Positions 47,701 through 60,038 of a stretch of DNA of 64,000 nucleotides are shown here, piece after piece. Under the pieces are notes generated by a model that was not told the origin of the DNA, ran no database searches, and was given only the letters and a program-made list of their open reading frames with translations. A program made the position numbers and the translations under genes. This stretch comes from Amblyomma americanum (taxonomy: Eukaryota > Arthropoda > Arachnida > Ixodida > Ixodidae). The stretch is taken from contig NC_135504.1 of NCBI RefSeq assembly GCF_052857255.1, positions 142,316,121 to 142,380,120 of the forward strand. Direction: 5' to 3'. Numbering within the stretch: the first letter of the stretch is position 1; each line of letters opens with the position of its first letter.

Positions 47701-48505
47701 ATCTGCGCTGGAGAAACTCCGGGCTGGAGAACTCCGCGCTGGAGAAACTCCGTGCTGGACAAACTCCGCGCTGGAGATACTCCGTGTTTGAGAAACTCCG
47801 CGCTGGAGAAACTCCGCGCTTGAAACACACCGCGCTGGAGAAACTCCGCGTTGGAGAAAGTCCGCTTTGGAGAATGTCCGCGTTGGAGAAAGTCCGCGCT
47901 GGAGAACCTCCGCGTTGGATAAACTCCGCGCTGGAGAAACTCCGGGCTGGAGAAACTCCGCGCTGGAGAAACTCCGTGTTGGAGAAACTCCGTGTTGGAG
48001 AAACTCCGTGTTGGAGAAACTCCGTGTTGGAGAAACTTCGTGTTGGAGAAACTCCGCGTTGGAGAAAGTCCGCGTTGGAGAAAGTCCGCGCTGGAGAAAC
48101 TCCGCGCTGGAGAAACTCCGCGTTTGAGAAACTCCGAACTGGAGAAACTCCGCGCTGGAGAAACTCCGCGTTTGAGACACTCCGAACTGGAGAAACTCCG
48201 CGCTGGAGATACTCCTCCGTGGAGAAACTCCGCGGTGGAGAAACTCCGTGCTGCATAAAATCTGCGCTGGAGAAACTCCGGGCTGGAGAACTCCGCGCTG
48301 GAGAAACTCCGTGCTGGACAAACTCCGCGCTGGAGATACTCCGTGTTTGAGAAACTCCGCGCTGGAGAAACTCCGCGTTGGAGAAAGTCCACGTTGGAGA
48401 AGGTCCGCGTTGGAGAAAGTCCGCGTTGGAGAAAGTCCGCGTTTGAGAAAGTCCGCGCTGGAGAAACTCTGCGTTGTATAAACTCCGCGCTGGAGAAACT
48501 CCGCG
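44736..48505. repeat. A module 15, right part: mosaic copy of 22.1-25.6 kb
   Basis: 44736-45735 copies 22084-23060. At about 45740 the order jumps to that of 23346, so the A hallmark and about 259 bp that should lie between are missing. A further 48-bp loss follows near 46090. The rest follows module 11 to about 47800, then backs up by 511 bp and proceeds as 25.0-25.6 kb. This explains the long interval (6.4 kb) between hallmarks here. Confidence 0.76.
47300..48330. repeat. 511-bp tandem duplication
   Basis: CTTGAAACACACCGCGCTGG occurs at 47308 and 47819, the GTGTTGG runs start at about 47463 and 47974, and GCATAAAATCTG at about 47693 and 48251. The first copy is missing three units around 47650. 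511 equals 31 units plus 15 bases, consistent with one included 15-bp unit. Both copies share CGCGGTGGAGAAACTCCGTG, so a private change was present before or spread after the duplication. Confidence 0.83.
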
Positions 48506-50880
48506 GTGGAGAAACTCCTCGACGGACAAACTCCGCGATGGAGAAATTCCGCGTTGGAGGAAAGTCCGCGTTGGAGAAAAATCCGCGTTAGAGAAAAGTC
48601 CGCTCTGGAGAAACTCTATGCTGGAGAAACTCCGCGCTGGAGCAACTCCGCGTTGGACAAACTCTGCGCTGGAGAAACTCCGAGGTGGAGAAACTCCGCG
48701 CTAGAGAAACTTCGCGTTGGAGAAACTGCGCGTTGGAGAAACTCCGCTTTGGAGAAACTCCGCGTTGGACAAAGTCCGCGTTGGAGAAAGTCCGCGTTGG
48801 TGAGAGTCCGCGATGGAGAAACTCCGCACTGGAGAAACTACGCGTTTGAGAAACTCCGAACTGGAGAAACTCCGCGATGGAGACAATCCGCGCTGGAGAA
48901 ACTCCGCGCTGAAGAAACTCCGTGTAGGAGAAACTCCGTGTTGGAGAAACTTCGCGTTGGAGAAACGGCGCGTTGGAGAAACTCCGCGTTGGAGAAACTC
49001 CGCGCTTGAAACACACCGCGCTGGAGAAACTCCGCGTTGGAGAAAGTCCGCTTTGGAGAATGTCCGCGTTGGAGAAAGTCCACGCTGGAGAACCTCCGCG
49101 TTGGATAAACTCCGTGCTGGAGAAACTCCGGGCTGCGGAAACTCCGCGCTGGAGAAACTCCGTGTTGGAGAAACTCCGTGTTGGAGAAACTCCGTGTTGG
49201 AGAAACTCCGTGTTGGAGAAACTTCGTGTTGGAGAAACTCCGCGTTGGAGAAAGTCCGCGTTGGAGAAAGTCCGCGCTGGAGAAACTCCGCGCTGGAGAA
49301 ACTCCGCGTTTGAGAAACTCCGAACTGGAGAAACTCCGCGCTGGAGAAACTCCGCGTTTGAGACACTCCGAACTGGAGAAACTCCGCGCTGGAGATACTC
49401 CTTGGTGGAGAAACTCCGCGCTGGAGAAACTCCGTGCTGCATAAAATCTGCGCTGGAGAAACTCCGGACTGGAGAAACTCCGCGCAGGAGAAACTCCGTG
49501 CTGGACAAACTCCGCGCTGGAGAAACTCCGTGTTGGAGAAACTCCGCGCTGGAGAAAAATCGCGTTGGAGAAACTGCGCGTTGGAGAAACTGCGCGTTGG
49601 AGAAACTCCGCTTTGGAGAAAGTCCGAGTTGGAGAAAGTCCGCGCTTGAGAAACTCTGCGTTGTATAAACTCCGCGCTGGAGAAACTCCGCGATGGAGAA
49701 ACTCCGCGACGGACAAACTCCGCGATGGAGAAACTCCGCGCCGGAGAAACTCCGTGTTGGAGAAACTTCGTGTTGGGGAAACATCGCGTTGGAGAAACTC
49801 CGCCTTGGAGAAACTTCGCTTTGAAGAAACGGCGCGTTGGAGAAACTCCGCGTTAGAGAAACTCCGCGCTTGAAACACACCGCGCTGGAGAAACTCCGCG
49901 TTGGAGAAAGTCCGCGATGGAGAAGGTACGCGTTGGAGAAAGTCCGCGTTGGAGAAACTCCGCGTTGTATTAACTCCGCGCTGGAGAAACTCCGCGATGG
50001 AGAAACTCCGCGACGGACAAACTCCGCGATGGAGAAACTCCGCGTTGTATTAACTCCGCGCTGGAGAAACTCCGCGATGGAGAAACTCCGCGACGGACAA
50101 ACTCCGCGATGGAGAAACTCCGCGCTGGAGAAACTCCGTGTTGGAGAAACTTCGTGTTGGGGAAACTTCGCGTTGGAGAAACTCCGCCTTGGAGAAACTT
50201 CGCTTTGAAGAAACGGCGCGTTGGAGAAACTCCGCGTTAGAGAAACTCCGCGCTTGAAACACACCGCGCTGGAGAAACTCCGCGTTGGAGAAAGTCCGCG
50301 ATGGAGAAGGTACGCGTTGGAGAAAGTCCGCGTTGGAGAAACTCCGCGTTGTATTAACTCCGCGCTGGAGAAACTCCGCGATGGAGAAACTCCGCGACGG
50401 ACAAACTCCGCGATGGAGAAAGTCCGCGTCGGAGAAGGTCCGCGTTGGAGAAAGTCCGCGTTGGAGAAAATCCGCGTTGTAGAAACTCCGCCTTGGAGAA
50501 ACTTCGCGTTGAAGAAACGGCGCGTTGGAGATACTCCGTGTTGGAGAAACTACGCGCTTGAAACACACCGCGCTGGAGAAACTCCGCGTTGGAGAAAGTC
50601 CGCGTTGGAGAAGGTCGGCGTTGGATAAAGTCCGCGTTGGAGAAAGTCCGCGTTGGAGAAACTCCGCGTTGAAGAAAGTCCGAGTTGGAGAAAGTCCGCG
50701 CTGGAGAAACTCTGCGTTGTATAAACTCCGCGCTGGAGAAACTCCGCAATGGAGAAACTCCTCGACGGACAAACTCCGCGATGGAGAAACTCCGCGTAGG
50801 AGAAAAGTCCGCTCTGGAGAAACTCTACGCTGAAGAAACTCCGCGCTGGAGCAACTCCGCATTGGAAAAACTCCGCGCTG
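48506..50880. repeat. A module 16, truncated by B block 3
   Basis: Counterpart of module 12 (shift 22,872-22,888). Private changes include GCGTTGGACAAACTCTGC near 48651, GGGCTGCGGAAAC near 49131 and GGAAACATCGCG near 49778. It is the last A hallmark in the window. The A order ends near 50880. Confidence 0.78.
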
Positions 50881-53800
50881 GAGAAACTCCGTGCTGGACA
50901 AACTCCGCGTTGGAGAAACTGCGCGTTGGAGAAACTCCGCGTTGGAGAAACTCCGCTTTGGAGAAAGTCCGCGTTGGAGAAAGTCCGCGTTGGAGAAAGT
51001 CCGCGTTGGAGAGAGTCCGCGATGGAGAAACTCCGCGCTGGAGAAACTCCGCGCTGGAGAAACTCCGTGTTGGAGAAACTTCGCGTTGGAGAAACTCCGC
51101 CTTGGAGAACTTCGCTTTGAAGAAACGGCGCGTTGGAAAAACTCCGCGTTAGAGAAACTCCGCGCTTGAAACACACCGCGCCGGGGAAACTCCGCGTTGA
51201 GAAAGTCCGCGATGGAGAAGGTCCGCGTTGGAGAAAGTCCGCGTTGGAGAAAGTCCGCGTTGGAGAAACTTCGCGTTGTATAAACTCCGCGCTGGAGAAA
51301 CTCCGCGATGGAGAAACTCCGCGACGGACAAACTCCGCGATGGAGAAACTCCGCGCTGGAGAAACTCCGTGTTGGAGACACTCCGCGCTGGAGAAACTTC
51401 GCGTTGGAGAAACTGCGCGTTGGAGAAACTTCGCTTTGAAGAAACGGCGCGTTGGAAAAACTCCGCGTTAGAGAAACTCCGCGCTTGAAACACACCGCGC
51501 TGGAGAAACTCCGCGTTGGAGAAAGTCCGCGTCGGAGAAGGTCCGCGTTGGAGAAAGTCCACGTTGGAGAAAATCCGTGTTGTAGAAACTCCGCCTTGGA
51601 GAAAATTCGCATTGAAGAAACGGCGCGTTGGAGATACTCCGCGTTGGAGAAACTACGCGCTTGAAACACACCGCGCTGGAGAAACTCCGCGTTGGAGAAA
51701 GTCCGCGTTGGAGAAGGTCCGCGTTGGAGAAAGTCCGCGTTGGAGAAAGTCCGCGTTGAAGAAACTCCGCGTTGAAGAAAGTCCGAGTTGGAGAAAGTCC
51801 GCGCTGGAGAAACTCTGCGTTGTATAAACTCCGCGCTGGAGAAACTCCGCAATGGAGAAACTCCGCGACGGACAAACTCCGCGATGGAGAAACGCCGCGT
51901 TGGAGAAAAGTCCGCTCTGGAGAAACTCTACGCTGAAGAAACTCCGCGCTGGAGCAACTCCGCATTGGAAAAACTCCGCGCTGGAGAAACTCCGTGCTGC
52001 ATAAAATCTGCGCTGGAGAAACTCCGGGCTGGAGAACTCCGCGCTGGAGAAACTCCGTGCTGGACAAACTCCGCGCTGGAGAAACTCCGTGTTGGAGAAA
52101 CTCCGCGCTGGAGAAACTCCGCGTTGGAGAAAGTCCACGTTGGAGAAGGTCCGCGTTGGAGAAAGTCCGCGTTGGAGAAAGTCCGCGTTTGAGAAACACC
52201 GCGTTGAAGAAAGTCTGCGTTTGAGAAAGTCCGCGCTGGAGAAACTCCGCGTTGTATAAACTCCGCGCTGGAGAAACTCCGCGATGGAAAAACTCCGCGA
52301 CGGACAAACTGCGCGATGTGGAAGCTCCGCGTTGGAGAAAAGTTCGCTCTGGAGAAACTCTACGCTGGAGAAACTCCGCGCTGGAGCAACTCCGCGTTGG
52401 AGAAACTCCGCGCTGGCGAAATTCCGTGCTGCATAAAATCTGCGCTGGAGAAACTCCGGGCTGGAGAAATTCCGCGCTGGAGAAACTCCGTGCTGGAGAA
52501 ACTCCGTGTTGGAGAAACTCCGCGCTGGAGAAACTTCGCGTTGGAGAAACTGCGCGTTGGAGAAACTCCGCGTTGGAGAAACTCCACGTTGGAGAAATTC
52601 CGCGTTGGAGAAAGTCCGCGTTGGAGAGAGTCCGCGATGGAGAAACTCCGCGCTGGAGAAACTCCGCGTTTGAGAAACTCTGAACTGGAGAAGCTCCGCG
52701 ATGGAGACAATCCGCGCTGGAGAAACTCCGCGCTGGAGAAACTCCGTGTTGGAGAAACTCCGTGTTGGGGAAACTTCGCGTTGGAGAAACTCCGCCTTGG
52801 AGAAACTTCGCTTTGAAGGAACGGCGCGTTGGAGAAACTCCGCGTTCGAGAAACTCCGCGCTTGAAACACACCGCGCTGGAGTAACTCCGCGTTGGATAA
52901 AGTCCGCGTCGGAGAAGGTCCGCGTTGGAGAAACTCCGCGTTGGAGAAACTCCCTGTTGTAGAAACTCCGCTTTGGAGAAACTTCGCGTTGAAGAAACGG
53001 AGCGTTGGAGATTCTCCGCGTTGGAGAAACTCCGCACTTGAAACACACCGCGCTGGAGAAACTCCGCGTTGGAGAAAGTCCGCGTTGGAGAAAGTCCGCG
53101 TTGGAGAAAGTCCGCGTTGGAGAAAGTCCGCGTTGGAGAAAGTCCGCGATGGAGAAGGTCCGCGTTGGAGAAAGTCCGCGTTGGAGAAAGTCCGCGTTGG
53201 AGAAACTCCGCGTTGTATAACCTCCGCGCTGGAGAAACTCCGCGATGGAGAAACTCCGCGACGGAGAAACTCCGCGATGGAGAAACTCCGCGCTGGAGAA
53301 ACTCCGTGTTGGAGACTCCGCGCTGGAGAAACTCCGTGTAGCAGAAACTCCGTGTTGGGGAAACTTCGCGTTGGAGAAACTCCGCCTTGGAGAAACTTCG
53401 CGTTGGAGAAACTGCGCGTTGGAGAAACTCCGCGTTGGAGAAACTCCACGTTGGAGAAAGTCCGCGTTGGAGAAAGTCCGCGATGGAGAAGGTCCGCGTT
53501 GGAGAAAGTCCGCGTTGGAGAAAGTCCGCGTTGGAGAAACTCCGCGTTGTATAAACTCCGCGCTGGAGAAACTCCGCGATGGAGAAACTCCGCGACGGAG
53601 AAACTCCGCAATGGAGAAACTCCGCGCTGGAGAAACTCCGTGTTGGAGAAACTCCGCGCTGGAGAAACTTCGCGTTGGAGAAACTGCGCGTTGGAGAAAC
53701 TTCGCTTTGAAGAAACGGCGCGTTGGAGAAACTCCGCGTTAGAGAAACTCCGCGCTTGAAACACACCGCGCTGGAGAAACTCCGCGTTGGAGAAAGTCCG

Positions 53801-54845
53801 CGTCGGAGAAGGTCCGCGTTGGAGAAAGTCCGCGTTGGAGAAAATCCGTGTTGTAGAAACTCCGCCTTGGAGAAACTTCGCGTTGAAGAAACGGCGCGTT
53901 GGAGATACTCCGCGTTGGAGAAACTCCGCGCTTGAAACACACCGCGCTGGAGAAACTCCGCGTTGGAGAAAGTCCGCGTTGGAGAAGGTCCGTGTTGGAG
54001 AAAGTCCGCGTTGGAGAAAGTCCGCGTTGGAGAAACTCCTAGTTGAAGAAAGTCCGCGTTGGAGAAAGTCCGCACTGGACAAACTCCGCGTTGTATAAAC
54101 TCCTCGCTGGAGAAACTCCGCGATGGAGAAACTCCGCGACGGACAAACTCCGCGATGTAGAAACTCCGCGTTGGAGAAAAGTTCGCTCTGGGGAAAGTCT
54201 ACGCTTTAGAAACTCCGCGCTGGAGCAACTCCGCGTTGGAGAAACTCCGCGCTGGCGAAATTCCGTGCTGCATAAAATCTGCGCTGGAGAAACTCCGGGC
54301 TGGAGAAACTCCGCGCTGGAGAAACTCCGTGCTGGACAAACTCCGCGCTGGAGAAACTCTGTGTTGGAGAAACTCCGCGCTGGAGAAACTTCGCGTTGGA
54401 GAAACTCCGCGTTGGAGAAACTCCACGTTGGAGAAAGTCCGCTTTGGAGAAAGTCCGCGATGGAGAAGGTCCGCGTTGGAGAAAGTCCGCGTTGGAGAAA
54501 GTCCGCGTTGGAGAAACTCCGCGTTGTATAAACTCCGCGCTGGAGAAACTCCGCGATGGAGAAACTCCGCGACGGACAAACTCCGCGATGGAGAAACTCC
54601 GCGCTGGAGAAACTCCGTGTTGGAGAAACTCCGCGCTGGAGAAACTTCGCGTTGGAGAAACTGCGCGTTGGAGAAACTTCGCTTTGAAGAAACGGCGCGT
54701 TGGAGAAACTCCGCGTTAGAGAAACTCCGCGCTTGAAACACACCGCGCTGAAGAAACTCCGTGTTGGAGAAAGTCCGCGTCGGAGAAGGTCCGCGTTGGA
54801 GAAAGTCCGCGTTGGAGAAAATCCGTGTTGTAGAAACTCCGCCTT
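50881..54845. repeat. B block 3 (4.0 kb)
   Basis: Apart from the first 200 bp it matches B block 1 at shifts of 22,951-22,967 bp. It has GGCGAAATTCC near 52417 and 54254, the 14-bp unit near 53308 and CTCCTAGTTGAAG near 54037. A private one-base loss (GTTGAGAAAG near 51196) creates a 15-bp unit. Near 53068-53147 five GTTGGAGAAAGTCCGC units stand in a row, whereas B1 has a GGAGAAGGTCC unit among them near 30134; this looks like local homogenisation. Confidence 0.8.
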
Positions 54846-54890
54846 GGAGAAACTCCGCGACGGACAAACTCCGCGATGGAGAAACTCCGC

Positions 54891-54954
54891 GCTGGAGAAA
54901 CTCCGCGCTGGAGAAACTCCGCGCTGGAGAAACTCCGCGCTGGAGAAACTCCGC
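54891..54954. repeat. Four perfect consensus units in a row
   Basis: GCTGGAGAAACTCCGC occurs at 54891, 54907, 54923 and 54939 with no change. I noticed no longer run of the CT-type consensus unit elsewhere in the window, where neighbouring units nearly always differ. It sits directly right of the D5 breakpoint, so it may be a recent slippage expansion at a rearrangement point. Confidence 0.85.
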
Positions 54955-55596
54955 GATGGAGAAACTCCGCGACGGACAAACTCCGCGATGGAGAAACTCC
55001 ACGTTGGAGAAAAGTCCGCTCTGGAGAAACTCTACGCTGAAGAAACTCCGCGCTGGAGCAACTCCGCGTTGGAGAAACTCCGCGCTGGAGAAACTCCGTG
55101 CTGCATAAAATCTGCGCTGGAGAAACTCCGGGCTGGAGAAACTCCGTGCTGGACAAACTCCGCGCTGGAGAAACTCCGTGTTGGAGAAACTCCGCGCTGG
55201 AGAAACTCCGCGTTGGAGAAAGTCCACGTTGGAGAAGGTCCGTGTTGGAGAAAGTCCGCGTTGGAGAAAGTCCGCGTTTGAGAAAGTCCGCGTTGGAGAG
55301 AGTCCGCGATGGAGAAACTCCGCGCTGGAGAAACTCCGCGTTTGAGAAACTCTGAACTGGAGAAACTCCGCGATGGAGACACTCCGCGCTGGAGAAACTC
55401 CGCGCTGGAGAAACTCCGTGTTGGAGAAACTCCGTGTTGGAGAAACTTCGCTTTGAAGGAACGGCGCGTTGGAGAAACTCCGTGCTGGACAAACTCCGCG
55501 CTGGAGAAACTCCGTGTTGGAGAAACTCCGCGACGGAGAAACTCCGCGATGGAGAAACTCCGCGCTGGAGAACCTCCGTGTTGGAGAAACTCCGCG

Positions 55597-57320
55597 CTGG
55601 AGAAACTTCGCGTTGGAGAAACTGCGCGTTGGAGAAACTTCGCTTTGAAGAAACGGCGCGTTGGAGAAACTCCACGTTAGAGAAACTCCGCGCTTGAAAC
55701 ACACCGCGCTGGAGAAACTCCGCGTTGGAGAAAGTCCGCGTCGGAGAAGGTCCGCGTTGGAGAAAGTCCGCGTTGGAGAAAATCCGTGTTGTAGAAACTC
55801 CGCCTTGGAGAAACTTCGCGTTGAAGAAACGGCGCGTTGGAGATACTCCGCGTTGGAGAAACTCCGCGCTTGAAACACACCGCGCTGGAGAAACTCCGCG
55901 TTGGAGAAAGTCCGCGTTGGAGAAGGTCCGTGTTGGAGAAAGTCCGCGTTGGAGAAAGTCCGCGTTGGAGAAACTCCTAGTTGAAGGAAGTCCGCGTTGG
56001 AGAAAGTCCGCGCTGGACAAACTCCGCGTTGTATAAACTCCTCGCTGGAGAAACTCCGCGATGGAGAAACTCCGCGACGGACAAACTCCGCGATGTAGCA
56101 ACTCCGCGTTGGAGAAAAGTTCGCTCTGGAGAAACTCTACGCTGGAGAAACTCCGCGCTGGAGCAACTCCGCGTTGGAGAAACTCCGCGCTGGCGAAATT
56201 CCGTGCTGCATAAAATCTGCGCTGGAGAAACTCCGGGCTGGAGAAACTCCGCGCTGGAGAAACTCCGTGCTGGACAAACTCCGCGCTGGAGAAACTCTGT
56301 GTTGGAGAAACTCCGCGCTGGAGAAACTTCGCGTTGGAAAAACTCCGCGTTGGAGAAACTCCACGTTGGAGAAAGTCCGCGTTAGAGGAAGTCCGCGTTG
56401 GAGAAAGTCCGCGTTGGAGAAAATCCGTGTTGTAGAAACTCCGCCTTGGAGAAACTCCGCGACGGACAAACTCCGCGATGGAGAAACTCCGCGACGGACA
56501 AACTCCGCGATGGAGATACTCCACGTTGGAGAAAAGTCCGCTCTGGAGAAACTCTACGCTGAAGAAACTCCGCGCTGGAGCAACTCCGCGTTGGAGAAAC
56601 TCCGCGCTGGAGAAACTCCGTGCTGCATAAAATCTGCGCTGGAGAAACTCCGGGCTGGAGAAACTCCGTGCTGGACAAACTCCGCGCTGGAGAAACTCCG
56701 GGCTGGAGAAACTCCGCGACGGACAAACTCCGCGATGTAGAAACTCCGCGTTGGAGAAAAGTTCGCTCTGGAGAAACTCTACGCTGGAGAAACTCCGCGC
56801 TGGCGAAATTCCGTGCTGCATAAAATCTGCGCTGGAGAAACTCCGGGCTGGAGAAACTCCGCGCTGGAGAAACTCCGTGCTGGACAAACTCCGCGCTGGA
56901 GAAACTCCGCGTTGGAGAAACTCCGCGTTGGAGAAAGTCCGCGTTGGAGAAAGTCCGCGATGGAGAAGGTCCGCGTTGGAGAAAGTCCGCGTTGGAGAAA
57001 GTCCGCGTTGGAGAAACTCCGCGTTGTATAAACTCCGCGCTGGAGAAACTTCGCTTTGAAGAAACGGCGCGTTGGAGAAACTCCGCGTTAGAGAAACTCC
57101 GCGCTTGAAACACACCGCGCTGGAGAAACTCCGCGTTGGAGAAAGTCCGCGTCGGAGAAGGTCCGCGTTGGAGAAAGTCCGCGTTGGAGAAAATCCGTGT
57201 TGTAGAAACTCCGCCTTGGAGAAACTTCGCGTTGAAGAAACGGCGCGTTGGAGATACTCCGCGTTGGAGAAACTACGCGCTTGAAACACACCGCGCTGGA
57301 GAAACTCCGCGTTGCAGAAA
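55597..57320. repeat. Duplication D8, left copy
   Basis: It matches 61314-63020, shift 5,717 bp at first and 5,701 bp from about 55980. Shared features include CGTTAGAGGAAGTCC (56389 and 62090), GCTGGCGAAATTCC (56803 and 62504) and GTTGCAGAAAG (57311 and 63012). After 57320 the copies diverge. Confidence 0.82.
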
Positions 57321-60038
57321 GTCCGCGTTGGAGAAGGTCCGCGTTGGAGAAAGTCCGCGTTGGAGAAAGTCCGCGTTGGAGAAACTCCGCGTTGAAGAAA
57401 GTCCGAGTTGGAGAAAGTCCGCGCTGGAGAAACTCTGCGTTGTATAAACTCCGCGCTGGAGAAACTCCGCGATGGAGAAACTCCGCGACGAACAAACTCC
57501 GCGATGGAGAAACTCCGCGTTGGAGAAAAGTCCGCTCTGGAGAAACTCTACGCTGAAGAAACTCCGCGCTGGAGCAACTCCGCGTTGGAGAAACTCCGCA
57601 CTGGAGAAACTCCGTGCTGCATAAAATCTGCGCTGGAGAAACCCCGGGTTGGAGAACTCCGCGCTGGAGAATCTCCGTGCTGGACAAACTCCGCGCTGGA
57701 GAAACTCCGTGTTGGAGAAACTCCGCGCTGGAGAAACTCCGCGTTGGAGAAAGTCCACGTTGGAGAAGGTCCGCGTTGGAGAAAGTCCGCGTTGGAGAAA
57801 GTCCGCGTTTGAGAAAGTTCGCGTTGGAGAGAGTCCGCGATGGAGGAACTCCGCGCTGGAGAAACTCCGCGTTTGAGAAACTCTGAACTGGAGAAACTCC
57901 GCGATGGAGACACTCCGCGCTGGAGAAACTCCACGTTGGAGAAAGTCCGCGTTGGAGAAAGTTCGCGATGGAGAATAGTCCGCGTTGGAGAAAGTCCGCG
58001 TTAGAGAAACTCCGCGTTGTATAAACTCCGCGCTGGAGAAACTCCGCGATGGAGAAACTCCGCGACGGAGAAACTCCGCGATGGCGAAACTCCGCGCTGG
58101 AGAAACTCCGTGTTGGAGAAACTCCGCGCTGGAGAAACTTCGCGTTGGAGAAACTGCGCGTTGGAGAAACTTCGCTTTGAAGAAACGGCGCGTTGGAGAA
58201 ACTCCACGTTAGAGAAACTCCGCGCTTGAAACACACCGCGCTCGAGAAACTCCGCGTTGGAGAAAGTCCGCGTCGGAGAAGGTCCGCGTTGGAGAAAGTC
58301 CGCGTTGGAGAAAATCCGTGTTGTAGAAACTCCGCCTTGGAGAAACTTCGCGTTGAAGAAACGGCGCGTTGGAGATACTCCGCGTTGGAGAAACTCCGCG
58401 CTTGAAACACACCGCGCTGGAGAAACTCCGCGTTGGAGAAAGTCCGCGTTGGAGAAGGTCCGTGTTGGAGAAATCCGCGTTGGAGAAAGTCCGCGTTGGA
58501 GAAACTCCTAGTTGAAGGAAGTCCGCGTTGGAGAAAGTCCGCGCTGGACAAACTCCGCGTTGTATAAACTCCTCGCTGGAGAAACTCCGCGATGGAGAAA
58601 CTCCGCGACGGACAAACTCCGCGATGTAGAAACTCCGCGTTGGAGAAAAGTTCGCTCTGGAGAAACTCTACGCTGGAGAAACTCCGCGCTGGAGCAACTC
58701 CGCGTTGGAGAAACTCCGCGCTGGCGAAATTCCGTGCTGCATAAAATCTGCGCTGGAGAAACTCCGGGCTGGAGAAACTCCGCGCTGGAGAAACTCCGTG
58801 CTGGACAAACTCCGCGCTGGAGAAACTCTGTGTTGGAGAAACTCCGCGCTGGAGAAACTTCGCGTTGGAGAAACTCCGCGTTGGAGAAACTCCACGTTGG
58901 AGAAAGTCCGCGTTGGAGGAAGTCCGCGATGGAGAAGGTCCGCGTTGGAGAAAGTCCGCGTTGGAGAAACTCCGCGTTGTATAAACTCCGCGCTGGAGAA
59001 ACTCCGCGATGGAGAAACTCCGCGACGGACAAACTCCGCGATGGAGAAACTCCGCGCTGGAGAAACTCCGTGTTGGAGACACTCCGCGCTGGAGAAACTT
59101 CGCGTTGGAGAAACTGCGCGTTGGAGAAACTTCGCTTTGAAGAAACGGCGCGTTGGAAAAACTCCGCGTTAGAGAAACTCCGCGCTTGAAACACACCGCG
59201 CTGGAGAAACTCCGCGTTGGAGAAAGTCCGCGTCGGAGAAGGTCCGCGTTGGAGAAAGTCCACGTTGGAGAAAATCCGTGTTGTAGAAACTCCGCCTTGG
59301 AGAAAATTCGCGTTGAAGAAACGGCGCGTTGGAGATACTCCGCGTTGGAGAAACTACGCGATTGAAACACACCGCGCTGGAGAAACTCCGCGTTGGAGAA
59401 AGTCCGCGTTGGAGAAGGTCCGCGTTGGAGAAAGTCCGCGTTGGAGAAAGTCCGCGTTGAAGAAACTCCGCGTTGAAGAAAGTCCGAGTTGGAGAAAGTC
59501 CGCGCTGGAGAAACGCTGCGTTGTATAAACTCCGCGCTGGAGAAACTCCGCAATGGAGAAACTCCGCGACGGACAAACTCCGCGATGGAGAAACTGCGCG
59601 TTGGAGAAAAGTCCGCTCTGGAGAAACTCTACGCTGGAGAAACTCCGCTCTGGAGAAACTATACGCTGAAGAAACTCCGCGCTGGAGCAACTCCGCATTG
59701 GAAAAACTCCGCGCTGGAGAAACTCCGTGCTGCATAAAATCTGCGCTGGAGAAACTCCGGGCTGGAGAACTCCGCGCTGGAGAAACTCCGTGCTGGACAA
59801 ACTCCGCGCTGGAGAAACTCCGTGTTGGAGAAACTCCGCGCTGGAGAAACTCCGCGTTGGAGAAAGTCCACGTTGGAGAAGGTCCGCGTTGGAGAAAGTC
59901 CGCGATGGAAAAACTCCGCGACGGACAAACTGCGCGATGTGGAAGCTCCGCGTTGGAGAAAAGTTCGCTCTGGAGAAACTCTACGCTGGAGAAACTCCGC
60001 GCTGGAGCAACTCCTCGTTGGAGAAACTCCGCGCTGGC

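Larger units (their letters stand above)
44736..54845. repeat. Long-range duplication D5, right copy
   Basis: Partner of 22084-31870. From about 47850 to 54845 the register is steady (shift 22,872-22,967), so nearly 7 kb including the A-to-B transition is colinear. The copy ends at the CGCCTTGGAGAAACTCCGCG junction near 54845, as the left copy does near 31875; right of this point the two differ. Confidence 0.82.
54846..59152. repeat. B block 4 (4.3 kb, rearranged)
   Basis: It has the B marker GGCGAAATTCC near 56192, 56804 and 58726 and CTCCTAGTTGAAG near 55976 and 58506, but its order is a mosaic of pieces of B1-B3 of a few hundred bases. The run of perfect consensus units at 54891-54954 lies at its left end. 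A one-base loss (GTTGGAGAAATCCGC near 58469) and CTCGAGAAACTCC near 58242 are private. Its central part (55597-57320) recurs at 61314-63020. Confidence 0.74.
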
